From Rhodoplanes sp. Z2-YC6860 (lineage in GTDB: Bacteria; Pseudomonadota; Alphaproteobacteria; Rhizobiales; Xanthobacteraceae), in assembly GCF_001579845.1 (NCBI RefSeq), contig NZ_CP007440.1:4610029-4674028 (forward strand): 64,000 nucleotides of DNA. The letters are read 5' to 3'. The notes under the pieces were generated by a model. The model was given only the letters and a program-made list of their open reading frames with translations. It was not told the origin of the DNA and made no database searches. The stretch's first letter is position 1. Each line of letters starts with the position of its first letter. This document shows, piece by piece, positions 26,831-36,101 of this stretch. The position numbers were made by a program, and so were the translations under genes.

Positions 26831-27513
26831 GCACCATCACGGTTCTATCGTCGCTCGCCACCCGCGAGGCCTATCTCGAGCTCGTGCCGCAGTTCGAAGC
26901 GACGAACGGCCATAAGGTCGAGACCACCTGGGCCGGCACCGTGAACATCATGAAGCGCATGGCCGATGGCGAGGTGTTCGATCTCGTGATCAGCTCGAGC
27001 GCCTCGATCAAGGACCTCACGGAGCAGAAGAAGATCGTCGCTGGCAGCGCCGTCAATCTGTCCAAGACCGGCATCGGCATCGGTGTCCGCAAGGGCGCCA
27101 AGAAGCCGGACGTCGGCACCTCGGACGCCTTCCGGCAGACCATGCTGGCCGCCAAGAGCGTCGGCCTCTCGACCGGGCCAAGCGGCGTCTATCTGGAAAA
27201 GCTGTTCGAACGGCTCGGCATCGCTGATGCCGTGAAGCCCAAGATCAAGCAGATCCCCTCGGGCGGCACGGTGGCGCCGCTGGTGGCTAGCGGCGAGGCC
27301 GAGATCGGCTTCCAGCAGATCAGCGAGATCGCGCATGCCGAGGGCATCGACTATGTGGGCCGGCTGCCGCCGGACCTGCAGCTCATTTCGGTGTTTACCG
27401 CGGGCGTTCACACCGGCGCGAAGCACTCCACCGAAGCGCAGGCGCTGGTGAAATTCCTCACCGCGCCGGCAGGCCTCGCCGTGATGAAGAAGCACGGGCT
27501 GGAGGCGCCCTGA
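26827..27513 (+). CDS. ModA-like substrate-binding domain protein without signal peptide
   Basis: A 228-residue periplasmic-binding-fold protein related to molybdate-binding ModA (ITVLSSLATREAYLELVPQFE start, FDLVISSSASIKDL, STGPSGVYLEKLFERLGI, AEIGFQQISEI). It begins MSTITVLSS, exactly where the mature domain of the following paralogue begins, so it has no signal peptide and should stay in the cytoplasm unless the annotated start is wrong. The start is fixed by the ATGA overlap with the preceding Bug gene. About 45% of positions appear identical to the next gene by eye, suggesting an old tandem duplication. Its function is unknown. Confidence 0.8.
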   Translation: MSTITVLSSLATREAYLELVPQFEATNGHKVETTWAGTVNIMKRMADGEVFDLVISSSASIKDLTEQKKIVAGSAVNLSKTGIGIGVRKGAKKPDVGTSDAFRQTMLAAKSVGLSTGPSGVYLEKLFERLGIADAVKPKIKQIPSGGTVAPLVASGEAEIGFQQISEIAHAEGIDYVGRLPPDLQLISVFTAGVHTGAKHSTEAQALVKFLTAPAGLAVMKKHGLEAP

Positions 27514-27579
27514 CCCGCTACCGCGCCGCGCTTTCAGCCGATAGACTTCACAAAAATACAAATTCTCTGGGAGGTCATC

Positions 27580-28326
27580 ATGAAAGCCAAACTGCTGGTG
27601 GCCGCAGCCTGCGGCCTGCTCGTCTCCGGTGCTGTCCAGGCGGCGGAGCTGAAGGTGCTCGCCTCGGGTGCGGTGAAAGAAGCCTATAACGAACTCATTC
27701 CACAATTCGAAAAAGCGTCCGGCCACAAAGTCGCGATCACCTGGGCCGGCACGGTCGACATCAAGAAGAAGGTTGCGGCCGGCGAGGCCTACGACGTCAT
27801 CATCGTCGCGAGCCCCGAGATGGACGCCTTCCTCAAGGACGGCAAGATCGCAGCCGGCACCAAGGCCGATCTGGTCAAGTCCGGCGTCGGCATCGCGATC
27901 AAGCCCGGCACTGCGAAGCCGGACTTGAGCTCCGGCGACGGCTTGAAGAAGGCGCTGCTTGCAGCGAAGTCGGTGGGCTATTCGACGGGCCCGAGCGGTG
28001 CCTACATGCAGAAGCTGTTTGAGAAGATGGGCATCGCAGACCAGATCAAGGCCAAGACGAAAATCACGCAGCCGGGCGTGCCTGTCGCTGGTCTGATCCG
28101 CAACGGCGACGCCGAGATCGGCTTCCAGCAGGTCAGCGAGCTCATTCACGAGCCGGGCATCGATTTTCTCGGGCCTATACCCAACGACGTGCAACAGATC
28201 ACGACGTTCTCGGGCGGCATTCCCGCGGGCTCGAAGGAGCAAGGTGCAGCCAAGGCGCTGCAGACGTTTCTCACCGCAAAAGAGCGGGCGGACACGCTGA
28301 AGAAGCACGGCCTGTCTCCAGGATAG
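27580..28326 (+). CDS. ModA-like periplasmic substrate-binding protein
   Basis: A 248-residue secreted paralogue of the preceding gene. A clear signal peptide (MKAKLLVAAACGLLVSGAVQAA) is followed by the same domain: LKVLASGAVKEAYNELIPQFE, DVIIVASPEMDAF, YSTGPSGAYMQKLFEKMGI and EIGFQQVSEL. ATG 27580 follows GGGAGGTCATC. Members of this family are usually annotated as molybdate or generic substrate-binding proteins; no modB/modC is nearby, so the ligand is open. It is likely in the same transcript as the two preceding genes after a 66-base gap. Confidence 0.82.
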   Translation: MKAKLLVAAACGLLVSGAVQAAELKVLASGAVKEAYNELIPQFEKASGHKVAITWAGTVDIKKKVAAGEAYDVIIVASPEMDAFLKDGKIAAGTKADLVKSGVGIAIKPGTAKPDLSSGDGLKKALLAAKSVGYSTGPSGAYMQKLFEKMGIADQIKAKTKITQPGVPVAGLIRNGDAEIGFQQVSELIHEPGIDFLGPIPNDVQQITTFSGGIPAGSKEQGAAKALQTFLTAKERADTLKKHGLSPG

Positions 28327-28565
28327 CATTCTCCCGGCTCACGGGTCACTGCGAGACGGCGAACACTCCGGCTTTGCCGCCTCCGTGAAACGCATAGGCG
28401 GTTCGATGTTGCCGCCATCCTTGGCGAGCTGACATCGCTCGTTCCGACGCATAGCGATCATGAACTCGACGGAACAAGCTCTCTGTTTTGCGGTTACGAA
28501 ACTGGCGGACTTTCTGGTCCGTAGCAGGGCGACGACGATGAGCGAGACATCGCGAGCCTTGGCGC

Positions 28566-29210
28566 ATGGACACATTCGAACTGAATAAAGTTTTGGGAGC
28601 AGTGCTGGCGACGTGCCTGGGCCTGCAGGCGCTTCATCTGTTTGCCGGCTCGATCTTCGCAGACGAGATTCCGGCGAAGCCCGGATACGAAGTCGCGATC
28701 AAGGAAGAGACCCCGTCCGGAAGCGCGGCCGCGCCCAAGGAGCCGGAAAAGCCGATCGAAGAGCGGCTCGCCAGCGCAGATACCGACCGGGGCAAATCCG
28801 TGACCCGGGTCTGCCAGACATGTCACACATTCGAGAAAGGCGGCCCAAACCGCATCGGCCCCAATCTGTGGGGCGTCGTCGAGCGGCAACGAGCGTCCGA
28901 AGCCGGCTATGACTACTCGGCAGCGATGAAGGCCAAAGGTGGAAAATGGGACTTCGGTGAGCTCGACAAATTCCTGACCCATCCACAGAGCTACATTCCG
29001 GGCACGAAAATGACCTTTGCCGGTGTCCAGAGTGACAAGCAGCGCTCTGATCTCATCGCTTACCTCCGGACCCTCGCCGATAATCCCGTTCCCCTGCCGA
29101 AACAGGCCGCCGCGCCGGCTTCCCCGCCTCCAGCTGGCGATCAGAAGCCCGAAGGCGGTCAGCAGCCGCAAGGCGATCAACAGCAGAAACCTCCGAATAA
29201 GGGCGGCTAA
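28566..29210 (+). CDS. cycM: Membrane-anchored cytochrome c (CycM-like)
   Basis: A 214-residue class I cytochrome c. An uncleaved N-terminal membrane helix (MDTFELNKVLGAVLATCLG, residues 1-30) closely resembles Bradyrhizobium CycM. The heme-attachment motif CQTCH is followed by GPNLWGVVERQ, and the axial Met is in PGTKMTFAG. CycM passes electrons from the bc1 complex to aa3-type cytochrome oxidase. A low-complexity tail rich in Pro, Gln and Gly (about 40 residues) is longer than in the Bradyrhizobium protein. ATG 28566 starts the conserved segment. Confidence 0.92.
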   Translation: MDTFELNKVLGAVLATCLGLQALHLFAGSIFADEIPAKPGYEVAIKEETPSGSAAAPKEPEKPIEERLASADTDRGKSVTRVCQTCHTFEKGGPNRIGPNLWGVVERQRASEAGYDYSAAMKAKGGKWDFGELDKFLTHPQSYIPGTKMTFAGVQSDKQRSDLIAYLRTLADNPVPLPKQAAAPASPPPAGDQKPEGGQQPQGDQQQKPPNKGG

Positions 29211-29279
29211 CGCCGAAACAGCCAGCCATAACGGCAGAACGCGTTATACTGCGGCGTCGACCACCCCCGGGGAGAGTTC

Positions 29280-30383
29280 ATGCGGGTTGCGCTCTGCGCT
29301 GTCGTTCTGATGATAGGTCTGGCCCTGCGGCCGGCCGCAGCCGAGCCCGACCGTGCCGGAACTGCGTTCTGGAAAGCCGTCCAGGCCACCTGCAACGCCA
29401 CTGCGGCCAAGCCCGCGAGCCCGCTTGGGCAACGCATCGCGCAGACCGCCATCGACGAGTTCCATCATTTTGGCGGGCACGAGATCGACGCCAACGGCCG
29501 GCTGTTCCATTTCGGCCTGACCGAGGCCGAACACGAGGAGGATGATGGCGGCTCGGCACACGCCAAGCTCGGCCAGCTCGGCTGGTGGCAGGTGATGAAA
29601 TACTGGCGGGCGCTTTATGGCGAAGACGCGCCGAGCAAGCTCGAAGTGCGCGGCTATCGCGACGGCTCGGTTTCCAGTGAGGACGGCCAGGACGCCGCCC
29701 TGATGCGGACCAGCGCCGCGGAACTGCTGCGCGCCGCAGACAGCGTCACCGATCCGGCTGCCCGTGAGGTGCTGCGCGAGACCGCGCTCCGCGCCGCAGC
29801 CGTCGACACCTCATGGTCGGCGGCCTTCGTCAGCTACATCATCAAGCAGGCCGGCGTTGCGCCGAACGCGTTCCACTTTGCCAACGCGCACCGCGCTTTC
29901 ATCTACGATGCCTTTGCGACCAGCGCCGGCGAGGTGAAGCACGAAGCGAGCGAACAGGCCTACCGCGCCTGCCCGCTGACCAACACCAGGCCTCGGGTCG
30001 GCGATATCATCTGCGCGCATCGCGAGGGCGCGCTCTCCGACCTGAAAGAAAGCGACGTGCGCGAGCGTATCCGATCGGAACTGGAAGGCGGCACCGATGC
30101 GCGGACCGTCCGCCGAGCGCATTGCGAGGTCGTGGCGCGTATCGATGCGGGCGCGCGCAAGGTGTACACCATCGGCGGCAACGTCAATCAGGCCGTGGCC
30201 GCCAGGAAGCTCAATCTGCATGGCCGCGATCTGAAGTTCTCAGGCGCTCAGGGCAGTTCTTGCAGTGACCGGCGCGCCTGGACGCTGCGCCAGCCCGAGG
30301 CCGAAGGCGCGCATGCATCGGGCCATGAGCCGGCCTGCTCGCTGAATGACAAGAAGTGGTTCGTGCTGTTGCAACTGAGATGA
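29280..30383 (+). CDS. Secreted DUF2272-like protein
   Basis: A 367-residue protein with a signal peptide (cleavage near PAAAE). The segment DTSWSAAFVSYIIKQAGV (around residue 178) followed by HFANAHRAFIYDAF matches the DUF2272 pattern, which resembles the WCAAF motif of CHAP/NlpC-type amidases except that the catalytic Cys position holds Ser. The later RPRVGDIICAHREG and HCEVVARID segments would supply the His and polar residue of such a fold. A cell-wall-related or amidase-like role is inference. Its TGA overlaps the next gene's ATG (ATGA), so the two are coupled. GGGGAGA precedes ATG 29280. Confidence 0.7.
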   Translation: MRVALCAVVLMIGLALRPAAAEPDRAGTAFWKAVQATCNATAAKPASPLGQRIAQTAIDEFHHFGGHEIDANGRLFHFGLTEAEHEEDDGGSAHAKLGQLGWWQVMKYWRALYGEDAPSKLEVRGYRDGSVSSEDGQDAALMRTSAAELLRAADSVTDPAAREVLRETALRAAAVDTSWSAAFVSYIIKQAGVAPNAFHFANAHRAFIYDAFATSAGEVKHEASEQAYRACPLTNTRPRVGDIICAHREGALSDLKESDVRERIRSELEGGTDARTVRRAHCEVVARIDAGARKVYTIGGNVNQAVAARKLNLHGRDLKFSGAQGSSCSDRRAWTLRQPEAEGAHASGHEPACSLNDKKWFVLLQLR

Positions 30384-32389
30384 GCATCATGGGTGAATGG
30401 CAGTCGAAGGGTTTGACAACCGCTTTGCCGGCAATCACGGGCGCCATGCTCGCGCTCTTCGTTTCCGCGACCGACTTGAGAGCGCAGGGCGCGCAGGCAG
30501 GTTGCGAGAGCGGGAGCGAGATCGCGGTCCTGCCCTCGCCGCTCGCCCCATGGCGTGGCGCGCCGCTGCGCGTGCTGTTCACCTCCGAAAAGCCGCTCGA
30601 TGGCGAACTGTCGCTGATCGCGCCGGACGGCCAAGTGGCAGCATCGTCCCGCGAGCGCCACGGCGGACCGCCTTACTTCTGGATCGGCGAAGTGCAGCAG
30701 CCTGCTGCGGGCAAGTGGCGCGTAGCGCTCAACCGCAACGGGGCGCCCGCAGGATGCGGGCCGATCGTACGCGAAGTCACCGTGCGCGCCGACAGGCCGG
30801 CACCGCCCAGCGCAGTCGCGGGCAGCGTATGGCCGATCCGCGACAACTGGAGCAAAGCCACCGAAAATCTGTTCTCGGCCTGGGTCGAGAAGCTGTTCGA
30901 TGCGCCGCTCGATCAGGAACTGTCGTGGCCCGCCCTGCACGAGGTGTTGCGCGATCCGTCGCGCAACCTGCTGTTCAATCATCTGGGTCTCAATGAGGAC
31001 TCGATGAAGGTCGTGCTGCGGCCGGACTGCGCCGACCTGCCGTATTTCCTGCGCGCCTACTTCGCCTTCAAGGTGGGCCTGCCGTTCGGTTATTCGAAAT
31101 GCTCGCGCGGCGGCGGCGGACGCGCGCCGACCTGTTCGCAATGGTTCAACATCCAGAGCCTTGAGCCGCCGCCTGCTCCCGCCGCGCCGGCTCAAGCGGC
31201 CGCGCCGCCGCCTGCCGCAGAGAGTCCGCGGTCGAGCGGTTTCGGCGGCTTGTTCTCGAATGCCCGCAGCGAACCCGTCGCCGCAAGCCCGCCGCCGGCG
31301 AGCGCTCCGGTGGCGCCGGCGCCCCAGCGTCTGGGCCTCGCCCGCGGCTTCGGCCAATACGCCTCGGTCATCGGCGGCGCCGTGCATTCCGGATCGGCGC
31401 GCACCGCCCTCAACGACAACCACACCGACTATTATCCGGTGCGATTGAGCCAGGAGACGCTGCGACCGGGCACGGTCTATGCCGATCCTTACGGCCATAT
31501 CCTGATGATCGTGCGCCGCGTGGCGCAGACCGAGCAGAACGCCGGCATCATCCTCGCCGTCGACGGGCAACCCGACGGCACGGTGGCGAGGAAGCGCTTC
31601 TGGCGCGGCAACTTCCTGTTCTCCCGCGACCCTGGCCCAGGCTTCAAGCGCTTCCGGCCCGTTGTACGCAAGGGCAGCACGCTGGTGCGGCTGACCAACG
31701 AGGAAATCGCCAAGAACCCGCAATATGGCGACTTCTCGCTCGAGCAGGCGCAGATGAGCGTCGACGACTTCTACGATCGCATGGACGACGTCATGTCGCC
31801 GCAGCCGCTCAATCCTCTGACTGCCATGAAAGACGCGATCGACTCGCTCGAAGAGCAATCGAAGGTGCGCGTGACCTCGGTGGAGAACGGCCGCAAATAC
31901 CAGAACAGCGGCCGCGGCGAGATCGGCATGCCGAACGGCGCCGCGATCTTCGAGACCACCGGCGCGTGGGAGGATTTCTCCACGCCGTCGCGAGATCTGC
32001 GCATGCTGATCGCGATCGACGTGGTCCGCGGATACCCGGACCGCGTGGCGCGTCGACCGGAGCGCTACGCAATGCCGGCAGGCAAGAGCCCAGCGCAAGT
32101 GAAGGACGAATTGCAGAGCATGCTGGCCGCCGAGCTGCCCAATCGCAAGTTCAGCTATCCGCGCACCGACGGCTCGCAGTGGACGCTGTCGCTCAAGGAT
32201 GTGTTCGACCGCGCCCAGAATCTCGAGATGGCCTACAACCCGAACGATTGCGTCGAGCTGCGCTGGGGCGCTCAGCCGCGAAGCGAAGAGGCATCGACGT
32301 GCAAGCGGTCGGCGTCACAAGGCCAGAAGGTGCTGATGGCGAAATACCGGCCGTGGTTCGCCGAGCGGCGGCGACCGCCGAGGCCTTGA
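30380..32389 (+). CDS. Conserved secreted protein with papain-like Cys/His segments
   Basis: A 669-residue protein with a signal peptide (cleavage near DLRAQ), an N-terminal beta-rich region (residues 35-140), then LRPDCADLPYFLRAYFAFKVGLPFGY around Cys217. A Pro/Ala-rich linker (about residues 255-315) follows, then TVYADPYGHILMIVRR with His373. A Cys in D-C-A-D followed much later by G-H-I is the arrangement of NlpC/transglutaminase-like cysteine peptidases, but I do not recognise the family by name. ATG 30380 overlaps the preceding DUF2272-like gene stop (ATGA). The convergent patatin gene ends eight bases after its stop. Confidence 0.65.
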   Translation: MSIMGEWQSKGLTTALPAITGAMLALFVSATDLRAQGAQAGCESGSEIAVLPSPLAPWRGAPLRVLFTSEKPLDGELSLIAPDGQVAASSRERHGGPPYFWIGEVQQPAAGKWRVALNRNGAPAGCGPIVREVTVRADRPAPPSAVAGSVWPIRDNWSKATENLFSAWVEKLFDAPLDQELSWPALHEVLRDPSRNLLFNHLGLNEDSMKVVLRPDCADLPYFLRAYFAFKVGLPFGYSKCSRGGGGRAPTCSQWFNIQSLEPPPAPAAPAQAAAPPPAAESPRSSGFGGLFSNARSEPVAASPPPASAPVAPAPQRLGLARGFGQYASVIGGAVHSGSARTALNDNHTDYYPVRLSQETLRPGTVYADPYGHILMIVRRVAQTEQNAGIILAVDGQPDGTVARKRFWRGNFLFSRDPGPGFKRFRPVVRKGSTLVRLTNEEIAKNPQYGDFSLEQAQMSVDDFYDRMDDVMSPQPLNPLTAMKDAIDSLEEQSKVRVTSVENGRKYQNSGRGEIGMPNGAAIFETTGAWEDFSTPSRDLRMLIAIDVVRGYPDRVARRPERYAMPAGKSPAQVKDELQSMLAAELPNRKFSYPRTDGSQWTLSLKDVFDRAQNLEMAYNPNDCVELRWGAQPRSEEASTCKRSASQGQKVLMAKYRPWFAERRRPPRP

Positions 32390-32396
32390 CGACGAA

Positions 32397-33965
32397 CTAT
32401 CGCGCCTCGCTGAATGACGATGCGGGCGTGAAATCCGGCAGGCCGGGGAACGCTGCGACCGGAGCCGACTCCGCCGGCGCCGCCGGTTCGCCCGGCATCG
32501 GGGCCGGCTGGTGCGTACGGCCGCCGACCGACTTCAGGAACTCGAGATAGGCCGAGTTGACGCCGAGCGCGTCGCGGCCCGCGGCAATCACGGCATCGAC
32601 CTGATCGACCGGAAGCTTGAGCCGTGTGTCGACCGCATTGAGCGCTTTGGCGCGTTCCGGCCCAAGCTGGTCGAAGCCCACGCGCGTCACGACAAGCTTG
32701 ATGTCGCGGCAATTCCAGTTGGCCGGCACGCCGTAGCGTCTGCGCAGTTCGGGCGACAGGCTGCAGCGCCAAGCGCTGAGCTGGCGCTGCCAGTCGGACA
32801 TGATCGACTGGAACGCCGTGAAGCTTGCGTTCACGCTGGCCTGCCCGGCGGTGTCGGCCGCCGCCATGATCAGCTCGGAACCGGTCGGCCCATCCACGGT
32901 CTGCACCCAGTTGCCGGAGGGTCCGCGGCCGGCATCGACCAGCACCACCATCATGCGGCGGAGCCGCACCGCCTGCTCGGGCGACAGCGGCTCATGCGGC
33001 TCGCGCGCCGCGAGCCGTGAAATGGTGAAGCCCGACAGGCCGAAGTTGTCGACCAGGCCGCCGTCGACCAGCTTGAGATACTTCGTGGTGCCGTCGCGGT
33101 AGCTGTACAGCGCGTTGGCAAAGCCCTTGAGCAGCGGTGGCGCGTTCGGGCTCGCATAAGCCCGCTGTAGCCATTCCGGCGGCTGATCGGTGCACTGCTT
33201 CGGATAGGTCTTGATGACCATCGGCGTGAACACGATCGGCACCGCGGCCGAAGCCGCGACCGCGTCTGCGATCGGATAGGACGCGAGATCGCTGCACAGC
33301 GAGATGAACGACGCCTCGCCGTAAATAAAGGGCGTGCGGTTGTAGATGTCCGAAGCGTTGATCCAGATGCGCGGGCCGGGCGTTTTCCGGAAATCCGCGA
33401 AGGTCGCGCCGTTGTAAAGGTTCTGGTCGAGCCAGCGGGCGAACACGCGCACGTCGTTGACGCCGCCGCCCAGCGCCCGCACGAGATTGACCGGATCGAT
33501 GCTGGTCGAGAGCCCCTCCTCCGCGTTGCGGATCAGGAACCTCTCGCGGAAGTCGTTGAGCGCCTCGCGCTTCTTCAGACCGAAGTACGCCGCGGCGACC
33601 GAGCCGCCGGACACACCCGAGACGAACGTGACATTGTCGAGCAGCGAATGCGTTCCGATGCGCGTCCGCACCGTCGTGTCGTTGAGTTCCCGGAGCACGC
33701 CATGGGCAAAGGCCGCAGCGCGCATGCCGCCGCCAGAGAAGGCGAGCCCGACAACCACGTCGTCGCCCGCTCCCGAATCCTGGCGGCTCGAGGCGAACGC
33801 CTGGGCGGCGTTACCGGTGAGCGGCTGATTGGTCGGATCGCGACTCGCCAATGACGAACAGCCCGCGACCAGAACCGCTAACGCGGTGGCGGACGCAACC
33901 TGGCGCAAAAACCTCAAAGCCCCAATCAAACGCGACCCCGACGGCCTTGAAAAAACTGGCCTCAT
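32397..33965 (-). CDS. Patatin-like phospholipase lipoprotein
   Basis: A 522-residue patatin-family lipid acyl hydrolase. The N-terminus is a lipoprotein signal with lipobox LVAGC (Cys36). The oxyanion-hole motif FSGGGMRAAAFAHG (about residue 76), nucleophile motif GVSGGS (Ser119) and the Asp of DGGLVDNFG (about residue 330) form the Ser-Asp dyad. It should sit on the inner leaflet of the outer membrane or in the periplasm and cleave phospholipid acyl chains. ATG 33965 is chosen because it places the lipobox correctly; no strong Shine-Dalgarno is visible. Confidence 0.88.
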   Translation of the reverse strand: MRPVFSRPSGSRLIGALRFLRQVASATALAVLVAGCSSLASRDPTNQPLTGNAAQAFASSRQDSGAGDDVVVGLAFSGGGMRAAAFAHGVLRELNDTTVRTRIGTHSLLDNVTFVSGVSGGSVAAAYFGLKKREALNDFRERFLIRNAEEGLSTSIDPVNLVRALGGGVNDVRVFARWLDQNLYNGATFADFRKTPGPRIWINASDIYNRTPFIYGEASFISLCSDLASYPIADAVAASAAVPIVFTPMVIKTYPKQCTDQPPEWLQRAYASPNAPPLLKGFANALYSYRDGTTKYLKLVDGGLVDNFGLSGFTISRLAAREPHEPLSPEQAVRLRRMMVVLVDAGRGPSGNWVQTVDGPTGSELIMAAADTAGQASVNASFTAFQSIMSDWQRQLSAWRCSLSPELRRRYGVPANWNCRDIKLVVTRVGFDQLGPERAKALNAVDTRLKLPVDQVDAVIAAGRDALGVNSAYLEFLKSVGGRTHQPAPMPGEPAAPAESAPVAAFPGLPDFTPASSFSEAR

Positions 33966-34101
33966 GGAGGGACTTATTCGCCCTCTTGGGTGCTTTATCG
34001 GCGCGCAAATCACGCGGCGCAACAAGTAAATTATCGTTAACCAATAATGATTTACGGCCGAAATGCCGCATCGTTTTGGTTAACGCGCAGGCGAAATTTC
34101 A

Positions 34102-34386
34102 CTAAAGCAAAGCCACAACAATGAGTTCCCACTCGGTATCGAGCGGTATCGTCACCGGCTTCCGCTTCGCCTGCCGGTACCAATATCCGGCGTTGCCGTC
34201 GTCACCCTCCACCCGGTGGAGGTAGGCATGCACCCACGCGGCATCCTGCGAGTGCTGGTCCATCGCCAAGCGGTGCGCCTTGTCCCAGTCGCCCTTCCCG
34301 GCCCACCACAGCGCCTTCAATTCGGGCGTGACCTCTTTCGGCGGCACCGCATTGGACAAGCTGCGCTTGAACGCGGCGGGCGTCAT
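34102..34386 (-). CDS. Conserved hypothetical protein after gatA
   Basis: A 94-residue protein without signal peptide or membrane helix. It is rich in Trp and His, with ALWWAGKGDWDKAHRLAMDQ and HAYLHRVEGDDGNAGYWYRQAKRKP; the helical A-H-x-A pattern resembles a solitary TPR/Sel1-like hairpin. It starts three bases after the gatA stop codon, so it is probably cotranscribed. I recognise this as a small gene common in Hyphomicrobiales but know of no function. Confidence 0.75.
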   Translation of the reverse strand: MTPAAFKRSLSNAVPPKEVTPELKALWWAGKGDWDKAHRLAMDQHSQDAAWVHAYLHRVEGDDGNAGYWYRQAKRKPVTIPLDTEWELIVVALL

Positions 34387-34389
34387 GGC

Positions 34390-35868
34390 TCAGGCCCACC
34401 ACTTCTCCGGCGTGTAATGGCCTGCAGCGTCCTCGATCACCTGGCCGAGCGAGAACAGCGTCTCCTCGTCGAAAGGCCGGCCGATCAGTTGCAGGCCGAG
34501 CGGCAGGCCCTGGCCGTCGAGACCGGCCGGCACCGAAATGCCCGGCAGGCCTGCCATGTTCACCGTCACGGTGAAGACGTCGTTGAGATACATCTCGATC
34601 GGATCGGCCCCGCCCTTCTCGCCGATGCCGAACGCCGCCGACGGCGTCGCAGGAGTGAGCATCGCGTCGATGCCCTGCCCGAAGCAGTCCTCGAAGTCCT
34701 TCTTGATCAGCGTGCGGACCTTCTGGGCGCGCAGATAATAGGCATCGTAGTAGCCGGCCGAGAGCACGTAAGTGCCGATCATGATGCGGCGGCGGACCTC
34801 CTTGCCGAAGCCGCCGGCCCGCGTGTTCTCGTACATGCTCGCAATATCGCGGCCCGCCACGCGCTCGCCGTAACGCACGCCGTCATAGCGCGCGAGGTTC
34901 GACGAGGCCTCGGCCGGCGCCACGATGTAATAAGCAGGCAGCGCGTATTTGGTGTGCGGCAGCGATACCTCGACAAGCTCGGCGCCGGCGGCCTTGAGCC
35001 ATTTGCGCCCCTGCTCCCAAAGCTGCTCGATTTCGGCCGGCATCCCGTCGACGCGGTATTCCTTCGGAATGCCGATCTTCTTGCCCTTGATCGATTGGCC
35101 GACCGCAGCCTCGTAGTCCGGCACCGGGATGTCGATCGAGGTGGTGTCCTTCGGATCGTGGCCCGCCATCGATCGCATCATGATCGCGGTGTCGCGCACC
35201 GTGCGCGCGAACGGCCCGGCCTGATCGAGCGAGGACGCGAATGCGACGATGCCCCAGCGCGAACAGCGGCCGTAGGTGGGCTTCAATCCGACGATGCCGG
35301 TGAACGCTGCCGGCTGGCGAATCGAGCCGCCCGTGTCGGTGCCGGTGGCGCCCAGGCAAAGCCGCGCCGCGACCGCCGCGGCCGAACCGCCGGACGAACC
35401 GCCCGGCACGAGCGGCGTGTTGGCGCCCTGTCGCCGCCACGGCGACGTGACGTTGCCCATGAACGACGTCTCGTTCGACGAGCCCATGGCGAATTCGTCG
35501 TTGTTGGTCTTGCCGAGCAGCACCGCGCCGTCGCGCCAGAGATGGGCGCTGACCGTCGACTCGTAGGGCGGCACGAAATTGTCGAGGATGTGCGAGCAGG
35601 CGGTGGTGCGCACGCCTTCGGTGCAGAACATGTCCTTGATGGCGAGTGGCACGCCTTCGAGCGGGCCGGCGTCGCCCTTGGCGATGCGGGCGTCGGAAGC
35701 CTTGGCCATCGCGGCGGCGCGCTCCGGAGTCTCCAGCACATAGGCGTTGAGCGCGCGCGCCTTCTCCATCGCGGCAAGATGCGCGTCGGCCAGTTCAGCG
35801 GCGGAGAATTTCTTCTGCTTCAGCCCATCGCGCGCGGCCGCGATGGTGAGCGCGGTCAGTTCACTCAT
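34390..35868 (-). CDS. gatA: Aspartyl/glutamyl-tRNA(Asn/Gln) amidotransferase subunit A
   Basis: A 492-residue amidase-signature enzyme that releases ammonia from glutamine for GatB. The catalytic triad is visible: Lys in [12 protein letters not shown], the cis-Ser in the Gly/Ser-rich [15 protein letters not shown], and the nucleophilic Ser in [26 protein letters not shown] follows as in all GatA proteins. Its ATG overlaps the preceding small gene by four bases (ATGA), in the order gatC, small gene, gatA. Confidence 0.97.
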   Translation of the reverse strand: MSELTALTIAAARDGLKQKKFSAAELADAHLAAMEKARALNAYVLETPERAAAMAKASDARIAKGDAGPLEGVPLAIKDMFCTEGVRTTACSHILDNFVPPYESTVSAHLWRDGAVLLGKTNNDEFAMGSSNETSFMGNVTSPWRRQGANTPLVPGGSSGGSAAAVAARLCLGATGTDTGGSIRQPAAFTGIVGLKPTYGRCSRWGIVAFASSLDQAGPFARTVRDTAIMMRSMAGHDPKDTTSIDIPVPDYEAAVGQSIKGKKIGIPKEYRVDGMPAEIEQLWEQGRKWLKAAGAELVEVSLPHTKYALPAYYIVAPAEASSNLARYDGVRYGERVAGRDIASMYENTRAGGFGKEVRRRIMIGTYVLSAGYYDAYYLRAQKVRTLIKKDFEDCFGQGIDAMLTPATPSAAFGIGEKGGADPIEMYLNDVFTVTVNMAGLPGISVPAGLDGQGLPLGLQLIGRPFDEETLFSLGQVIEDAAGHYTPEKWWA

Positions 35869-36101
35869 TCAGGGGTGTCGCAGGAAAAGTCGGATTTCTG
35901 GCTCTTGGCCGATTTGGTGGCCTTTTTGTTTGCTTTGGCCGGCTGCGCGGTCCCGACTGGAGGAATCCGTTCGCCGATCGGCTCGTCCTCTTGCGGGAAC
36001 ACCGTGACTTGGCACTCCCACGGCTGCGCCTTCTTCTTCGCCTCCTCGACCGCATCGAGATAAGCGTAGAACAGCTGCATCTCCTCACAGGCCATGCACA
36101 T
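35865..36101 (-). CDS. Small Cys-containing protein encoded between gatC and gatA
   Basis: A 78-residue protein. It starts [24 protein letters not shown] and later has [15 protein letters not shown], followed by a Lys/Ala-rich tail. Four cysteines (residues 2, 5, about 30 and near the end) are suggestive but not a clear metal site. It overlaps gatC by one base and gatA by four bases, so all three must be translated from one mRNA. No function is known to me; the tight fit suggests a link to the amidotransferase complex, which is inference. Confidence 0.75.
   Translation of the reverse strand: MCMACEEMQLFYAYLDAVEEAKKKAQPWECQVTVFPQEDEPIGERIPPVGTAQPAKANKKATKSAKSQKSDFSCDTPE

Noticed and set aside
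34216-36063. A 615-codon open frame antisense to gatA
   Set aside because: gatA and its neighbours on the minus strand have complete conserved motifs and overlapping starts; the plus-strand frame shows none.
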